This document shows positions 36,833 through 44,813 of a stretch of 64,000 nt of DNA, piece by piece. How positions within the stretch are numbered: position 1 is the first letter of the stretch; every line of letters starts with the position of its first letter. Both the position numbers and the translations under genes were made by a program. The notes under the pieces were generated by a model that was not told the DNA's origin, did not search any database, and was given only the letters and a program-made list of their open reading frames with translations. Source of the stretch: Desulfosarcina widdelii (GTDB lineage: Bacteria > Desulfobacterota > Desulfobacteria > Desulfobacterales > Desulfosarcinaceae); contig NZ_AP021875.1 in NCBI RefSeq assembly GCF_009688965.1, forward strand, positions 868,001-932,000, written 5' to 3'.

Positions 36833-37264
36833 ATGGCCTATTGCACCCTGGACGATTTGAAGGAGAAGGTCAGCGAGGATGTGCTGATCGAGCTGACCGA
36901 CGATGACGATGCCGGCGTCATCGACACCTCCCGAACGGACCGGGCCATCGGCGATGCGGAAGCGGAGATCGATGCCTATTGCGCCTCCCGGTACCGGGTG
37001 CCGCTTTCTCCGGTGCCGGGCATTATCCGCAAATTCTGCGTGGACATTGCCATCTACAACCTGTTCCAGCGCAGGATCGGGGCCACCGAGGAGCGGCAGC
37101 GCGACTATAAAAACGCAATCTCTTTTCTGCAAAACGTGGCGTCCGGGAAAGCCTCCCTGGGACAGCAGCCGGAACCGGAGGCACCCGAAGAGAGCACCGG
37201 CCAGGCCAGCCTGGTGGGGACCCGGACAAAAATCTTCGGACCCGATGTCATGGAGAAGTACTGA
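36833..37264 (+). CDS. DUF1320 / Mu gp36-like head-tail connector
   Basis: A 143-aa protein with MAYCTLDDLKEKVSEDVLIELTDD and RAIGDAEAEIDAYCASRYRVPL, typical of DUF1320. These are head-completion or adaptor proteins. It overlaps the following ATG by one base. Confidence 0.85.
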   Translation: MAYCTLDDLKEKVSEDVLIELTDDDDAGVIDTSRTDRAIGDAEAEIDAYCASRYRVPLSPVPGIIRKFCVDIAIYNLFQRRIGATEERQRDYKNAISFLQNVASGKASLGQQPEPEAPEESTGQASLVGTRTKIFGPDVMEKY

Positions 37265-37716
37265 TGGGCGGTATCACCCTCGATGTTTCCGTGGACGACA
37301 GGGAGGTCCGGGACCTGTTCGCCAGAATCGAGCGAAGGGGCGCCAGTCCCCGTCCGGCCCTCAAATCCATCGGCGAGTACATGATTCGACGCACCTTCGA
37401 ACGATTTTCCGACGAAGAAGATCCGGAAGGCATCCCCTGGCTGCCACTGTCCGAAGCCACACTGAAACGGAAAAAGCCGGGATTGAAGATACTGCAGGGG
37501 GACACGAACCTGCTCCGGGACGAGATCAACTATCGGGTGGACAGCAGTTCGGTCGGGATCGGTACCGCCCTTATCTACGGCGCCATCCATCAGCTGGGCG
37601 GCCAGGCCGGTCGCGGCCATAAAATCACCATCCCGGCCCGTCCTTACCTGGGCGTCAACGATGAGGATCTGAGAGAATTTGCCCTGATTTTATCGGACTA
37701 TTTGATGGAGGACTGA
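37264..37716 (+). CDS. Mu gpG-like virion morphogenesis protein
   Basis: A 150-aa protein of the phage virion morphogenesis family (PF05069). It carries TFERFSDEEDPEGIPWLPLSEATLKRKK, LLRDEINYRVDSSSVGIGT and YGAIHQLGG, then IPARPYLGV. It is involved in tail completion and head-tail joining. Confidence 0.87.
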   Translation: MGGITLDVSVDDREVRDLFARIERRGASPRPALKSIGEYMIRRTFERFSDEEDPEGIPWLPLSEATLKRKKPGLKILQGDTNLLRDEINYRVDSSSVGIGTALIYGAIHQLGGQAGRGHKITIPARPYLGVNDEDLREFALILSDYLMED

Positions 37717-37722
37717 ACCGCC

Positions 37723-38142
37723 ATGATCCAGGAAAGCATCGACGATATCATCACGGCCCTGGGTGACATTTCTGAGGCCGCCGGCGGTGTCGATCAGTTC
37801 GCCGGGGATATCGAAGAATTGAAAAGCAAGCCCAAGCGGCTGCCGGCATTGTGGGTGCTTTACGACGGGGCCAGTTTCGAAGACCGAAAAATGGAAGAGA
37901 TCCTGGCCGAGCACACCATGAACTTCACGGTTGTGCTCATCGCCAAGAATCACCGCAGCAGGGCCGACGGCGCCGAGGCGTGCCATCTGATCATCGAGGC
38001 CGTGCGGGACCGGCTGATCGGCCGAATCGTGGAAAACGTGGGAGAGCTGTGGCCGGTGCGGGAACGATTGATCATGGCCTCCGGCCCGCTGCTCGTTTAC
38101 GGCCTGAACTATCGCATAGAAGCCGAGTACACCAGTTCGTAG
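37723..38142 (+). CDS. DUF1834 / Mu gp37-like tail terminator
   Basis: A 139-aa protein resembling Mu gp37 (DUF1834): KRLPALWVLYDGASFEDRK and a long helix EACHLIIEAVRDRLIG. Proteins in this slot usually cap the tail. Confidence 0.75.
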   Translation: MIQESIDDIITALGDISEAAGGVDQFAGDIEELKSKPKRLPALWVLYDGASFEDRKMEEILAEHTMNFTVVLIAKNHRSRADGAEACHLIIEAVRDRLIGRIVENVGELWPVRERLIMASGPLLVYGLNYRIEAEYTSS

Positions 38143-38200
38143 CAAATAACCTCGCAAGGGCCGCCGGACGGCATCCCTTGTGGAACCAAAGGAGATCGAA

Positions 38201-39226
38201 ATGTCATCATCTCAACGAGGAAAGGTAGCGGTCGAGTTGAGTCGCACCCTGACCGACTTCTCGGTTATGGCCGACTCGGGCGACCACCAGCGTTTCAACC
38301 TTGGCGCCCTGTGGAGCGGGCGCTCGGGATACGAGCCCGACGTGCGGCCCAACGGGATCGTGACCGGGCAGCGGGTGCTTTCTCCCAACGCAGCCAACGA
38401 CACGGTGACCGTGGCCGCATTTACGGCCTATTCCAAGGGCGTCGAGCACTCTGTTGCGGCCGGCAGCCAGGCGGTGACCCGGCCGTCCACCGAAAATTTC
38501 AAGATTTCGTCAATCATCATGACCGACGTTGGCGGCCTGGACGAAGTCGAGGGCACCGAGGGTACCGAGTTTTCAGAAACCCGTGGCGCCGCCGGCGGCC
38601 CGCCGCTGATCCCGGAGGATGCCGTCGAACTGGGACAGGTTCGCATGAACAGCCAGTCCAGCGCCGTCATTGCCGAGTCCGAGATCTACCAGGCGCCCAA
38701 TGATCACGCCGAATATGCGGACATTCCCGGCTTCGAGGAGCACAACGTGGGCAAGGGCAGCTACGCCGAAGTGGCTGCTGAGAAAAACGCCCACATAAAA
38801 TTCAATACGCCCTTGCCGGCGATCCATACCGGCCCTGCGGCCAAGCGGGTGTACATCAAATTCTATACACCCAGCCTGACGGTTCAGCAGAACGTGGCCG
38901 ATTTCAAACCGGCCGAGATGGGCGTCACCAAATCCAGCACCGCCGTCTACGAGGGATCGGGCGTTTCCGGCGCCATCGGATCGATGAAGGCCGACTCGGT
39001 CGGCGACGCCTCTTTTACCCTGTATGTGAAAGACGGCATTACCGACGGCATCGTGCGGGAGAAAAACCAGACGGTGACCGTCAAATGGTGGCCGGACGCC
39101 AACAAGCTGCCCTACATGCTGACCCAGGGGCTGCTGGCGTTCGACCGGGAGTTTCCGTCGGGCAATCCCAACAAGATCAGCTGCACCATCTACTGCGAAA
39201 AACCGTCGGTGGAGTTCTCATCGTAA
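38201..39226 (+). CDS. Major tail (tube) protein
   Basis: A 341-aa protein, probably the tail-tube subunit of a long non-contractile tail. It lies between the tail terminator and assembly chaperone and has no sheath features. An Ig-like or beta-rich C terminus ends in PNKISCTIYCEKPSV. AAAGGAG precedes ATG 38201; the upstream ATG at 38180 lacks one. Confidence 0.65.
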   Translation: MSSSQRGKVAVELSRTLTDFSVMADSGDHQRFNLGALWSGRSGYEPDVRPNGIVTGQRVLSPNAANDTVTVAAFTAYSKGVEHSVAAGSQAVTRPSTENFKISSIIMTDVGGLDEVEGTEGTEFSETRGAAGGPPLIPEDAVELGQVRMNSQSSAVIAESEIYQAPNDHAEYADIPGFEEHNVGKGSYAEVAAEKNAHIKFNTPLPAIHTGPAAKRVYIKFYTPSLTVQQNVADFKPAEMGVTKSSTAVYEGSGVSGAIGSMKADSVGDASFTLYVKDGITDGIVREKNQTVTVKWWPDANKLPYMLTQGLLAFDREFPSGNPNKISCTIYCEKPSVEFSS

Positions 39227-39247
39227 CGGGAAAGATCCGGAGGAGAC

Positions 39248-39778
39248 ATGCCGTTTAATATCGAAAAGTACCGAACGACGGAATACGAGCGGCGGACAGA
39301 ACCGGTGCCGGTTCCTGCCCTGTCCGCCTTTTTCGACGATGGCGAAAAGCCGGTAATCGTCGTCCAGAACCTGACCGGCCCGGAAGTTTATCGGGCCGAG
39401 CAGCGGGTGGCCGTCAACAAGAATCTCGAAGGGCTGGTCAAAAAGCTGGCTGACGGCAAGGGTGCCGAGGCGATTGAAGCGGCGCTCGCGGCTCTGGGAC
39501 TTGGCGGCAATAGCGTTCCAGACGCGCTTGCCAAGGCCATCGCCTATGTGCAGTTCGGGTGCGCGTCGGTGACACTTGAGCAAAGCGATGCGGTGCGGCT
39601 GGCAGAATTTCACATCGATTCCTTCCTGAAACTGTTCAACGCCATCAATCGGCTGACTTCCCTGGGGCATGTGCCATTGGGGGAATCGAACGCCTCTGGG
39701 CCACCCCTCGGGTGCAAGACGCCCTCACCATGTGCTCCGGAGGCGGACTCGGAGGGCACCGATTTCTCTTCGAAGTGA
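39248..39778 (+). CDS. Tail assembly chaperone (short form)
   Basis: A 176-aa frame between the tube and tape-measure genes, the usual site of chaperone gpG. The helical part (ALAKAIAYVQFGCASVTLEQSDAVRLAEFHIDSF) looks genuine, but the last ~30 residues (GPPLGCKTPSPCAPEADSE) are atypical and overlap a second frame that looks more protein-like. This suggests a programmed frameshift. Confidence 0.65.
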   Translation: MPFNIEKYRTTEYERRTEPVPVPALSAFFDDGEKPVIVVQNLTGPEVYRAEQRVAVNKNLEGLVKKLADGKGAEAIEAALAALGLGGNSVPDALAKAIAYVQFGCASVTLEQSDAVRLAEFHIDSFLKLFNAINRLTSLGHVPLGESNASGPPLGCKTPSPCAPEADSEGTDFSSK

Positions 39779-39861
39779 TACCCGATATTTTTCCTCACGG
39801 GTATCTGACGGAGACGGAGCGGATGTTGTGGCATCGGTTCCAGAAAAAAATGTCACGGTAG
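39679..39861 (+). CDS. Frameshift extension of tail assembly chaperone (gpGT-like)
   Basis: In the -1 frame, the sequence after the G run at 39679-39683 reads ERLWATPRVQDALTMCSGGG then HRFLFEVIPDIFPHGYLTET up to a stop at 39861. It has no start codon of its own. Slippage on GGGGG (0 frame TTG-GGG-GAA, -1 frame ATT-GGG-GGA) would fuse it to the chaperone, as in lambda gpG-T. The precise slip site is not proven. Confidence 0.55.
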   Translation, partial: GGIERLWATPRVQDALTMCSGGGLGGHRFLFEVIPDIFPHGYLTETERMLWHRFQKKMSR

Positions 39862-39878
39862 AAGTGAAGACCTGAATC

Positions 39879-42557
39879 ATGGCCGGCGACCTGACCAAAA
39901 AAATCGAACTGCTCATCCTGGCAACCAATCGTACAGGGCCGACCTTTACTGCCGTCGGTCAGGGGCTGGACAGCCTGAACAGCAATGTGCGCGACATCGC
40001 CCAGCCTTTTGCCGATGTGGCCACCGCCGTTGTAAAGCTTGACGCCTTGCTGGCGGCGCTTGCGGCCGGCGGCATCGCCTATGCATTCAATGAATCGTCT
40101 AAACTCCAGACGGCGGCAACGGAACTGAAAAAGGTGATCGGCGAAGAGGTGGGCGCTCTGGACAAAGCCAAGGCAGCTTCTAAGGGCCTGTCCAACGAAT
40201 ACGGCGAGTCGGCAGCCTCGGTGCTCAGTTCCACGGCCAGCTACAAGCAGGCCGGCTTCGATATCCAGGGGGCCATGACCCTGGCCAAGGACGGCATGGA
40301 CCTGGTCATTGCCGGTGAACTCGAAGCGTCCGCCTCCAGCGAAATCCTGATCGCATCATTGAAGGGTTTCAAGGCGCCGGCCGAAGATGCCCGGCGGCTG
40401 ATCGACATCCTCAACGAGGTTTCCAACAACTACGCCACCGACATCGAACAGCTCGGCCGGGGCATGGCCGGAATCTCGCCCATCGCCCGCACCATGGGTT
40501 TCTCCATGGAGGAGACCGCCGGGGTCGTCACGCCTGTGATCGAGGTATTCCGGTCCGGCGATGAGGCGGCCGTGGCATTGAAAACCGGTCTGCTCAAGCT
40601 CATCGATGACAGCAAACCGGTTCAGGAGGCCCTGGCCTCCATCGGCGTGACCCAGAAGGATGCCAACGGGAACCTGCGATCCGGCAAGGATATCCTCTAT
40701 GACGTGGCCAGGGCTTTTCAGACGATTGACGAGCCGCAGAAGCTGTTCGTTACCCAGCAGCTGGTGGGGATCGAGCAAAGCGCCCGCATGGTGGAGGTGT
40801 TCGACGGCCTGAGCAAATCGAACGAGATCACCGCCGTGGCCATGAACGCGACCGGGTCCGCTGCCAAAGAGGTGGCCGAGCGCTTGAAGGACCCGGAGGT
40901 GGCGGTCAACCGGCTGGTGCAGGGATTCAAGAATCTTTCCTCTTCCATTGGCGACGATTTCCAGAAGGCCGGTACCGGGGCGGTCGATGGCATCACGGCC
41001 GTTTTGAACGCCCTCGAGGATGCCGTGGATACCGGTGCTTTCGAACCGATCCTGGATGCCCTGAACGATTTTCTCGACGGGGTCGCAGCCAAGCTGGAAC
41101 AGATTGCAGAGAACCTGCCCGAGGCCTTAGAGGGCGTTGACTATTCCGGATTCCTGGACTCGCTGGGAGAGATAAAAGATGTCATCACGAGCCTGTTTGA
41201 CGGCATCGATTTCGGCGATGCGGACAGCCTGCGCGACGGTATCCAGCGGGTGGTGGATTCACTGGAAAGTTTGGTCGACTTCAGCAGGGGGCTCGGCGAG
41301 ATCTTTGTTGCCGTCGCCGGAAGAATCGGCGATCTGATCGGATGGTTCAACTCCCTTGATGAAGGCACGAAAACGACCGCTGCGAACATAGCCGGCATCG
41401 GCGCCGCCGTGACGGCCATATCCGTTCCGATTGCCACGGTTTCTACTGCGATCAAGGGCATGGGCGGCGTGCTCAATGTTTTGTCTACCGGTTCAGTCAC
41501 CAAATTAACCACATCCCTGGTGGGTACCGGCGGCCTCGCCTCGGCGCTAAAGGTTGTCGGCAGCGCAGCAGCCGCATTCGGCATTGGATGGGAGATCGGT
41601 ACGCTTTACCGCGAGTTGGTCCCCGAGGTCGACACGGCCACCCAGTCCGTACTCAAATTCATCGACAAATACACGGGCGTCTTCGGCGTAGAGGAAGAAG
41701 CCCAGCGCGTCCGCCAGGAGGCAGTCGAGGTCGAGCAGCGGCTCAGGCAGGTAATGGCCGAAAGAGCCGAGGCGGCTGAGGATGCCGCAGAGAACACCTA
41801 CGAAGACAACCTGGCACTGGTCAACAGCATGGACGGCGCCGTCGATTCCACGGCCGAGTTGACCGAGAAGATGCGGGAACTGGGCATCCTGGTCGAAGAG
41901 GAAAAAACCGTCGATATCGACACGGCCGATGCAGAGAAAAAACTGCAGACGCTGGAATACTACAGCGAGAAGACGGGCCAGTGGGAAACGATTGTCGTAC
42001 CGGTCGACACCGCCCAAATCGACGATGCCCAAAAGAAAATCGAAGAGGCCATCCCCGCCGTCAAACGCCTCGAAATCGAAACCGATCTTCAGATTGCCCA
42101 AGTCAAGGCCCAGGCAGAAACCCTTCAGACAGCCATCGAGTTCAAAGCCAAGCTGGATATCGCTGAGGTCGAGGCCAATGCCGAGATCATGAAGGCGGCC
42201 TTCGAATCTGCCGGCGAAAGCGTGGCGGCCATCGCCGATGCCTCTTCCAGTATGTTCTCCGATCTGGCCGACTTCGAGGGATCGATGTCGGACAAATGGT
42301 TCTTGCAGGACATCCTGGAAGAGCAAGTTGCCCTCGAGAAAGAGGCCCTCGAATCCCAGAAGAAACTGACCGAGGCTCAGGCCAAATTAACCGAGGCCAA
42401 GGCTGCGGCCCTGGAGCGTGGCGACAGTTTGATCACCATCAACGGCGACGGGCTGGCGCCCGAGCTTGAGATGATGATGTGGAAAGTCTTCGAGGCGATC
42501 CAGGTCCGGGCCACCCAGGAAGGGCTCGATCAACTTCTGCTTGGCGGTGGGTCATGA
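39879..42557 (+). CDS. Tail tape measure protein, TP901 type
   Basis: An 892-aa protein and the longest tail gene. The N-terminal TP901-type core has KLQTAATELKKVIGEEVG and SAASVLSSTASYKQAGF. Hydrophobic and Ala-rich segments lie around 500-580, followed by coiled coils. It sets tail length and helps DNA ejection. The last ~40 residues (LITINGDGLAPELEMMMWKVF) repeat the module at the end of the early 138-aa protein at 25207. It overlaps the next start as ATGA. Confidence 0.9.
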   Translation: MAGDLTKKIELLILATNRTGPTFTAVGQGLDSLNSNVRDIAQPFADVATAVVKLDALLAALAAGGIAYAFNESSKLQTAATELKKVIGEEVGALDKAKAASKGLSNEYGESAASVLSSTASYKQAGFDIQGAMTLAKDGMDLVIAGELEASASSEILIASLKGFKAPAEDARRLIDILNEVSNNYATDIEQLGRGMAGISPIARTMGFSMEETAGVVTPVIEVFRSGDEAAVALKTGLLKLIDDSKPVQEALASIGVTQKDANGNLRSGKDILYDVARAFQTIDEPQKLFVTQQLVGIEQSARMVEVFDGLSKSNEITAVAMNATGSAAKEVAERLKDPEVAVNRLVQGFKNLSSSIGDDFQKAGTGAVDGITAVLNALEDAVDTGAFEPILDALNDFLDGVAAKLEQIAENLPEALEGVDYSGFLDSLGEIKDVITSLFDGIDFGDADSLRDGIQRVVDSLESLVDFSRGLGEIFVAVAGRIGDLIGWFNSLDEGTKTTAANIAGIGAAVTAISVPIATVSTAIKGMGGVLNVLSTGSVTKLTTSLVGTGGLASALKVVGSAAAAFGIGWEIGTLYRELVPEVDTATQSVLKFIDKYTGVFGVEEEAQRVRQEAVEVEQRLRQVMAERAEAAEDAAENTYEDNLALVNSMDGAVDSTAELTEKMRELGILVEEEKTVDIDTADAEKKLQTLEYYSEKTGQWETIVVPVDTAQIDDAQKKIEEAIPAVKRLEIETDLQIAQVKAQAETLQTAIEFKAKLDIAEVEANAEIMKAAFESAGESVAAIADASSSMFSDLADFEGSMSDKWFLQDILEEQVALEKEALESQKKLTEAQAKLTEAKAAALERGDSLITINGDGLAPELEMMMWKVFEAIQVRATQEGLDQLLLGGGS

Positions 42558-42901
42558 TTTTTATCAGCAAGACCACTGCCGATAGCAACGGCCATCTGCG
42601 CATCCGCAATTACCAGCTCACCGCGCCCTATGAAAACACCGCCCGGATCAGCCGGGACAAGACCCTGGACGGCGGCGGCGTACTTTCTCACTATGGCGTC
42701 AGCGAGATCGACCGCAGCCTGGTCGCCGAATGCCGGCTGTCCGATACCGATATCGCCATTATCCGGTCGTTGTTCGAAAATGCCAGCCAGATCCGGGTCT
42801 CCTACTGGGACGGCGCTTATATCGGTTACATCTATGGCTTGAAAGCCGCCCGCGACGGCGTTTCCAGGATCACCATCTATTTTTCGGAGAAATTTTTCTA
42901 A
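42554..42901 (+). CDS. Small tail protein
   Basis: A 115-aa beta-rich protein (VSYWDGAYIGYIYGLKAARD ... ITIYFSEKFF). It overlaps the tape-measure stop and abuts the next ATG, so it is part of the tail operon. It probably belongs to the distal tail; no family is recognised. Confidence 0.65.
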   Translation: MIFISKTTADSNGHLRIRNYQLTAPYENTARISRDKTLDGGGVLSHYGVSEIDRSLVAECRLSDTDIAIIRSLFENASQIRVSYWDGAYIGYIYGLKAARDGVSRITIYFSEKFF

Positions 42902-43422
42902 TGAAAAATCCCCATCAAAAAGTGCTTATTGGCAGCCGTTGGATCATTCAGCACTGGCGAGACAAAAGGCTGCTTGCCGAGCGAATCGAAGAGAACCTGT
43001 GCCCCGACGAATTCATCAACTACCTGCTTGACGTGGCCCTTTCCGGCGGCAGCCAGAAAGCGAATTGGTATGTGCTGTTGTTTTCTGACGATCACACACC
43101 GGAGGTAACCGATACCTATGCATCGCCCGGATTTACCGAGTCCGACGGATACGACGAAAGCACCCGGCCGGCCTGGTCGGAAGATGGCGTATCGGGCAAG
43201 TCCATCAGCAACACTTCCTCTAAGGCCGAGTTCACGATGGACGGCACCGACACAACGATTTACGGCGCGGCCCTGGTATCCGACGATACCAAGGGCGATC
43301 AGGCCGCTTCCAGCGCCATCCTTGGCCCGGTGGTGCAGTTTACCGGCGGTGCGGTCACCGGGATCTCTGACGACGATGTCATCAAGGTCTTTGTCACGGT
43401 CACCGGAGCTGATGACGCATAA
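42901..43422 (+). CDS. Tail fibre-like protein
   Basis: A 173-aa protein. ANWYVLLFSDDHTPEVTDTY and PGFTESDGYDESTRPAW, then a GAALVSD segment, are typical of minor tail or receptor-binding regions of phages that present short beta-sandwich domains. The exact role is inferred from position. Confidence 0.6.
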   Translation: MKNPHQKVLIGSRWIIQHWRDKRLLAERIEENLCPDEFINYLLDVALSGGSQKANWYVLLFSDDHTPEVTDTYASPGFTESDGYDESTRPAWSEDGVSGKSISNTSSKAEFTMDGTDTTIYGAALVSDDTKGDQAASSAILGPVVQFTGGAVTGISDDDVIKVFVTVTGADDA

Positions 43423-44813
43423 TGGCGGTTTACGGCAACGACGATTTCAGCGGGGTGGACGGCGACGCCCCCAACCCGGCGTTTTGGGATGAGAACGCCG
43501 CGCTCTCCGTGCTGTCCGCTGCCGACGGCGTCTCCGAGATCTCCGGCAACCAGCTCAAGCAGTTCGCCAGTTCGACCTCCGGGCGGCATGCCAACGTCCG
43601 GACCAACTACAAACTCATCGGCAATTTCCAGTTCACGGTCGACCTGGACTTCTCCCAACATTCTTCCACGGCGCAGCGGTCGTTTATTTATCTTTATATG
43701 GACTCGAACAACTATGGTTTTTTCGGGGCCTATGGCGATGATTATGCGGCCAACTTCTGGGTTTCCGGGTCGCCGGGAACAACCGGAATCATGTCAAATA
43801 ACGATACCGTTGCAACTCTGCGGGTGACGCGGACGGGAAGCAGCTTAAAGCTGGAAAAGTACGATAACGGCTATTTCTGGCAAACCATGTGGACCCGCAC
43901 GGTCCCGACCGATGACATCTGGACTTATCTCACGTTTCGCGACATCACCTACACGACGACCTATTGCCTCTGGGATAATTTCACGGTCGTCTACGCCGAC
44001 GGCTTCGATGGCGTCGGGGGGACGGCCGGGTTCACATTAAATGACGCGCCCGGAGTCGAGACTGTCTCTTCCTTTCAGAGCGCGCCGTCCGGGATGGTTT
44101 TCGGGGCGACCGCCGGCGTTAATTTCGAAAAGCAGGTCGGTGGAAGTGCCGGATTTGTCCTGTCCGCCGTCGCCGGCGGCGGTCTGGTTCGCAACGCCAA
44201 CGGCCAGGCAGGAATTTTGTTCGGAGCGACCGCCGGTGCGCTGAATCTGACGAAATGGATGGCCCAATACGGCGATCTGCTGCTGATCTATCGATATCAT
44301 GCGCGCATGACCGGCGCGGCGGACGGACTGGAGGATTACGATTTATCGGGCTTGAAATCGCTCCAGCTCCGGATGCGGACGGGGGAACCATCCTATCTTG
44401 CGCTTTCAATTGTGTACACCGCTGCGGCGGCTGCGGCAATCGCGGCCAGGCCAAACGGTGAGATCGTGGTCGACATGGCGGCGGTCGACGAGGGCGAAGA
44501 GGTTTTACGGGAAGAGCTGATCCGGGTCGATTATTACAGCGACCGGACAGATCGCGGCGGAAATAGCCAGAGCATCACCCTGGTGGGCTACCGGACCCGG
44601 ACATACCTCTCTCCGAGTGTAGTCGCCCTGAAAGGCGTCAAAACTGAAACCGTCATGGCCGACGGACGTCGGCAGTACCGATGCGCCAAGCCCGATTTCT
44701 ATCTACGGCCCGGAGACACTGCGGTTTATGGATCGGACGAGATGACAGTGGGCAGCATCGTTTGCATGCTGTCACCGACGCGGCAATATGTCGATGTAGT
44801 CGAGGCCGGGTGA
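43422..44813 (+). CDS. Tail protein with lectin-like N-terminal domain
   Basis: A 463-aa protein. Residues 5-195 look like a concanavalin-type beta-sandwich (DDFSGVDGDAPNPAFWDEN ... LWDNFTVVYADGF). A Gly/Ala repeat region (GGTAGFTLN, GGSAGFVLS, GQAGILFGATAG) and a C-terminal distal-tail-like domain follow. It may bind surface glycans. It overlaps the next gene by one base (TGATG). Confidence 0.6.
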   Translation: MAVYGNDDFSGVDGDAPNPAFWDENAALSVLSAADGVSEISGNQLKQFASSTSGRHANVRTNYKLIGNFQFTVDLDFSQHSSTAQRSFIYLYMDSNNYGFFGAYGDDYAANFWVSGSPGTTGIMSNNDTVATLRVTRTGSSLKLEKYDNGYFWQTMWTRTVPTDDIWTYLTFRDITYTTTYCLWDNFTVVYADGFDGVGGTAGFTLNDAPGVETVSSFQSAPSGMVFGATAGVNFEKQVGGSAGFVLSAVAGGGLVRNANGQAGILFGATAGALNLTKWMAQYGDLLLIYRYHARMTGAADGLEDYDLSGLKSLQLRMRTGEPSYLALSIVYTAAAAAAIAARPNGEIVVDMAAVDEGEEVLREELIRVDYYSDRTDRGGNSQSITLVGYRTRTYLSPSVVALKGVKTETVMADGRRQYRCAKPDFYLRPGDTAVYGSDEMTVGSIVCMLSPTRQYVDVVEAG

